Made by a program: the position numbers and the translations under genes. From positions 1 through 15,823 of the forward strand of contig WJKO01000070.1 in assembly GCA_014729055.1 (NCBI GenBank): a DNA stretch of 15,823 nt, read 5' to 3'. The DNA comes from Promethearchaeota archaeon. GTDB taxonomy: Archaea > Asgardarchaeota > Lokiarchaeia > Sigyniarchaeales > Promethearchaeaceae. Under the pieces are notes generated by a model. It was not told the DNA's origin and ran no database searches. It saw only the letters and a program-made list of their open reading frames with translations. Below are positions 14,632 through 15,823 of this stretch, piece by piece. Numbering within the stretch: the stretch's first letter is position 1; every line of letters starts with the position of its first letter.

Positions 14632-15303
14632 TTAGTTTAGGTCTAATAGCGCTACAAACATCATCGATCGCATATCAGACCGCGTTAAACCAACAAATGG
14701 ATTCAATTCAAATTTATAGTTGATCATGCCGAGAAGGATGCGTTTCAGTTTTTCGATTTTTGCAGGATCTGACCCTTGTTTTAACCCTTTAATAATTCTC
14801 GGAAACGCCGCTTCAACCCATTGCCAGACCGCCTCATCCCGCTGTTTTTGGGTGACATCTTGGGGGGTCATCTCAGCTATTGCCGCGAGTTTTGGCGCTT
14901 CGGTTATCGGTCGACATTTTTCATATAACTCATTGATCCGCTCAGCATTTTCTCCTTTGGGAACAATCTCTTCGTTCCGAAACGAGCCGCTCGAAATCAA
15001 ACCGTACAAACTCCCTAATTCATCGAGATACACGCTGGTAATTCTCCATACTGCGTCTTTTCTTTCCAATGCTCCCGTTAAATCAGTAAAAAGCTTAAAA
15101 GGACACCTGTGTATAAAATCTTCTCGGTATTTCTCAGGGATTGCTTTAATAACGATAGATAAACTACGAATCTTAGATCGAAGTATATCCAATGTCTCGA
15201 AATCTTTGTCTAAGGGGTAGGAACGTCCTGCATACGCTTCGGTAAGGTCTTCCAGCAGTTGAGCTGCAATTTTTAAATGATCGCGAATTGTTAAATCTTT
15301 CAT
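14632..15303 (-). CDS. Helical protein of unknown function, first gene of the PIN cassette
   Basis: The 223-residue product is charged and apparently all-helical, with no signal peptide, membrane helix or nuclease motif. Helices are suggested at about 6-25, 34-56, 70-101, 117-130 and 151-195, and the C-terminal segment NPFVGLTRSDMRSMMFVALL is hydrophobic. It has two cysteines. The ATG at 15301-15303 lies about 28 bases after the centre of a strong TATA-like element, so the transcript is probably leaderless; this supports the start. The gene is followed by the 594-residue PIN gene after 18 bases. Sampled composition (about 47 percent GC) is clearly higher than that of the two PIN genes, so they may have different histories. 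It could be an inhibitor or adaptor of the PIN proteins, inferred from position only. Confidence 0.75.
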   Translation of the reverse strand: MKDLTIRDHLKIAAQLLEDLTEAYAGRSYPLDKDFETLDILRSKIRSLSIVIKAIPEKYREDFIHRCPFKLFTDLTGALERKDAVWRITSVYLDELGSLYGLISSGSFRNEEIVPKGENAERINELYEKCRPITEAPKLAAIAEMTPQDVTQKQRDEAVWQWVEAAFPRIIKGLKQGSDPAKIEKLKRILLGMINYKFELNPFVGLTRSDMRSMMFVALLDLN

Positions 15304-15326
15304 AATTATAATGAGAAAGTAATGGA

Positions 15327-15336
15327 AATATATACT
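15327..15336 (-). promoter_or_regulatory. Candidate TATA box, leaderless promoter of the PIN cassette
   Basis: On the - strand an A-rich block is followed by AGTATATATT. Its centre is about 28 bases from the A of the ATG at 15303, the distance at which archaeal transcription starts, so the message would begin at or within a few bases of the start codon. No ribosome site precedes this ATG, in contrast with most genes in the window. Confidence 0.6.
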
Positions 15337-15379
15337 TTTTTGTCAGAACGATCCAGACTCCGTTTATTCCAGAAATGAA

Positions 15380-15398
15380 TGCTAATAGTTTATTAGCA
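15380..15398. repeat. Perfect 8-bp-arm palindrome upstream of the PIN-cassette promoter
   Basis: TGCTAATA and TATTAGCA face each other across GTT. It lies about 45 bp upstream of the TATA-like element of the PIN cassette and just past the terminator of the AbrB-like gene. A third partial copy, CTAATAG read on the - strand, adjoins it. It could be a regulator site, possibly for the neighbouring AbrB-like protein. Confidence 0.5.
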
Positions 15399-15412
15399 CT
15401 ATTAGAGTTATT

Positions 15413-15419
15413 AAAAAAA
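15413..15419 (-). terminator. T7 tract after the AbrB-like gene
   Basis: Read on the - strand, seven T residues begin 12 bases after the TAG stop of the AbrB-like gene. This fits an archaeal T-tract terminator and would separate this gene from the PIN cassette, which has its own promoter. Confidence 0.5.
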
Positions 15420-15423
15420 CGAT

Positions 15424-15749
15424 CGATAGACTATTCCAGTTTATATTCAATAGTTAAAAGGTCTCCGTCTTCAATGTGTAACATGTCTATATAGCTTTTT
15501 TTAATGATAATCTCCCCGCCTTTCGTTAATCTTTTTATTAAAAATATGTTCTCCAAAGGAATAATGGTATTGTCGGGCTTCATAATTTGTAGAATCTGGA
15601 CTTGGGCTATACCATCTGAACTGATCTCCAGAGTCTGCTGTACCTCTTGCGACACGCGGAAGCCCAGTGAGGTGGACCCCACTTTAATGACAAATACGCT
15701 TTCTTTCATCTTGAACTTATTTCCTTTTCTGACCACTGATAGTCTATCG
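15424..15749. repeat. 11-bp inverted repeat flanking the AbrB-like gene
   Basis: CGATAGACTAT occurs on + at 15424-15434 and, exactly, on - at 15739-15749. The first overlaps the stop codon of the AbrB-like gene and the second lies close to its predicted transcription start. Each contains the small palindrome ATAG-N-CTAT. A pair of operator half-sites for autoregulation is a reasonable guess. Confidence 0.45.
15431..15709 (-). CDS. Tandem AbrB/SpoVT-like DNA-binding protein
   Basis: Starting at the ATG 15707-15709 the product has 92 residues; a GTG at 15734-15736 would add nine and coincides with the predicted transcription start, so a leaderless 101-residue form is possible. Two copies of the swapped-hairpin pattern are visible. 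The first (about residues 5-41) has a GSTSLGFRVSQEVQQTL core. The second (about 55-92) reads KRLTKGGEIIIKK then a leucine helix and IEDGDLLTIEY, which is the classical AbrB ending. AbrB-fold proteins act as dimeric transcription regulators or as antitoxins of PIN and other toxins. Doubling of the domain in one chain would give a single-chain pseudo-dimer. It precedes the PIN cassette, has its own promoter and terminator, and is flanked by an 11-bp inverted repeat. Antitoxin function is inference. Confidence 0.72.
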   Translation of the reverse strand: MKESVFVIKVGSTSLGFRVSQEVQQTLEISSDGIAQVQILQIMKPDNTIIPLENIFLIKRLTKGGEIIIKKSYIDMLHIEDGDLLTIEYKLE

Positions 15750-15756
15750 TTACAAG

Positions 15757-15764
15757 TATTTAAT
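15757..15764 (-). promoter_or_regulatory. Candidate TATA box of the AbrB-like gene
   Basis: On the - strand ATTAAATA follows an A-rich stretch. The start would fall near 15733-15736, giving either a short leader before the ATG at 15709 or a leaderless GTG start. Just upstream, 15786-15802 is an imperfect palindrome (TCGATAT and ATATTCGA around AG, one base bulged). Confidence 0.45.
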
Positions 15765-15823
15765 GATTTTTTGCTTTTTTATTATTCGATATAGATATTC
15801 GACACCGGTAAACATTTTAAAGC

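Noticed and set aside
14720..15220. 166-codon open frame on + opposite the helical-protein gene
   Set aside because: It is antisense to a gene with a clear promoter and a close downstream partner. Its translation is rich in serine, cysteine and phenylalanine with no coherent pattern, and no ribosome site was seen.
15786..15802. Palindrome-like TCGATAT/ATATTCGA near the window end as a separate operator
   Set aside because: The match needs a bulge and is A/T dominated, so it is noted with the promoter only and not claimed as a feature.
1..15823. CRISPR array, transposase or integrase
   Set aside because: No regularly spaced repeats and no recognisable recombinase motif on either strand. The AT-rich PIN genes suggest transfer but carry no visible element ends.

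Overview
The window looks archaeal. Several genes are preceded by AT-rich TATA-box-like elements at archaeal spacing. One gene begins where its mRNA would be expected to begin, so it is probably leaderless. Transcript ends carry plain T-tracts. Surface proteins have an N-terminal signal peptide, N-glycosylation sequons and a C-terminal helix followed by a lysine/arginine tail. The glycine/valine-rich anchor of the + strand protein resembles surface proteins of Promethearchaeota (Asgard archaea), but no marker gene is present and that placement is only a guess. Nearly everything is on the - strand; only the gene at 10657-11853 is on +. No tRNA, rRNA, CRISPR array or insertion sequence was recognised.

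Region 1 (1-10027, - strand) is a membrane and cell-surface gene cluster. In transcription order it holds: a giant secreted protein of about 1742 residues with six C-terminal membrane helices; a small lysine-rich soluble protein; an eight-helix membrane protein; a six-helix membrane protein with a large extracytoplasmic domain; a CPBP-family (Rce1/CAAX-type) intramembrane protease; and a membrane protein cut off by the window edge. Gaps are short or overlapping within two sub-blocks (4677-3193 and 3113-1), which suggests co-transcription. T-rich tracts separate the two blocks. Apart from the CPBP protease no family was recognised. A surface complex built around the giant protein, with a dedicated membrane protease, is inference.

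Region 2 (10028-10656) is a 629-bp divergent intergenic region. It carries a candidate promoter for each flanking gene, a palindrome beside the giant-gene promoter, a 9-bp direct repeat spaced 20 bp, and two adjacent hairpins. Region 3 (10657-11853, +) encodes a secreted, tryptophan-rich, sequon-rich protein with one C-terminal anchor. A short convergent intergenic region with an inverted repeat follows.

Region 4 (11976-15709, - strand) is the most promising accessory module. It consists of a tandem AbrB/SpoVT-like protein with its own promoter and terminator, then a three-gene unit: an unknown helical protein from a likely leaderless promoter, a 594-residue protein with two winged-helix-like segments and a PIN nuclease domain, and a 282-residue PIN-like protein. 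The last two genes are translationally coupled and, in sampled lines, much more AT-rich than their neighbours, suggesting transfer. The layout recalls AbrB-type antitoxin/PIN toxin (VapBC) systems but is larger and differently organised. Toxin, defence or RNA-processing roles are all possible.
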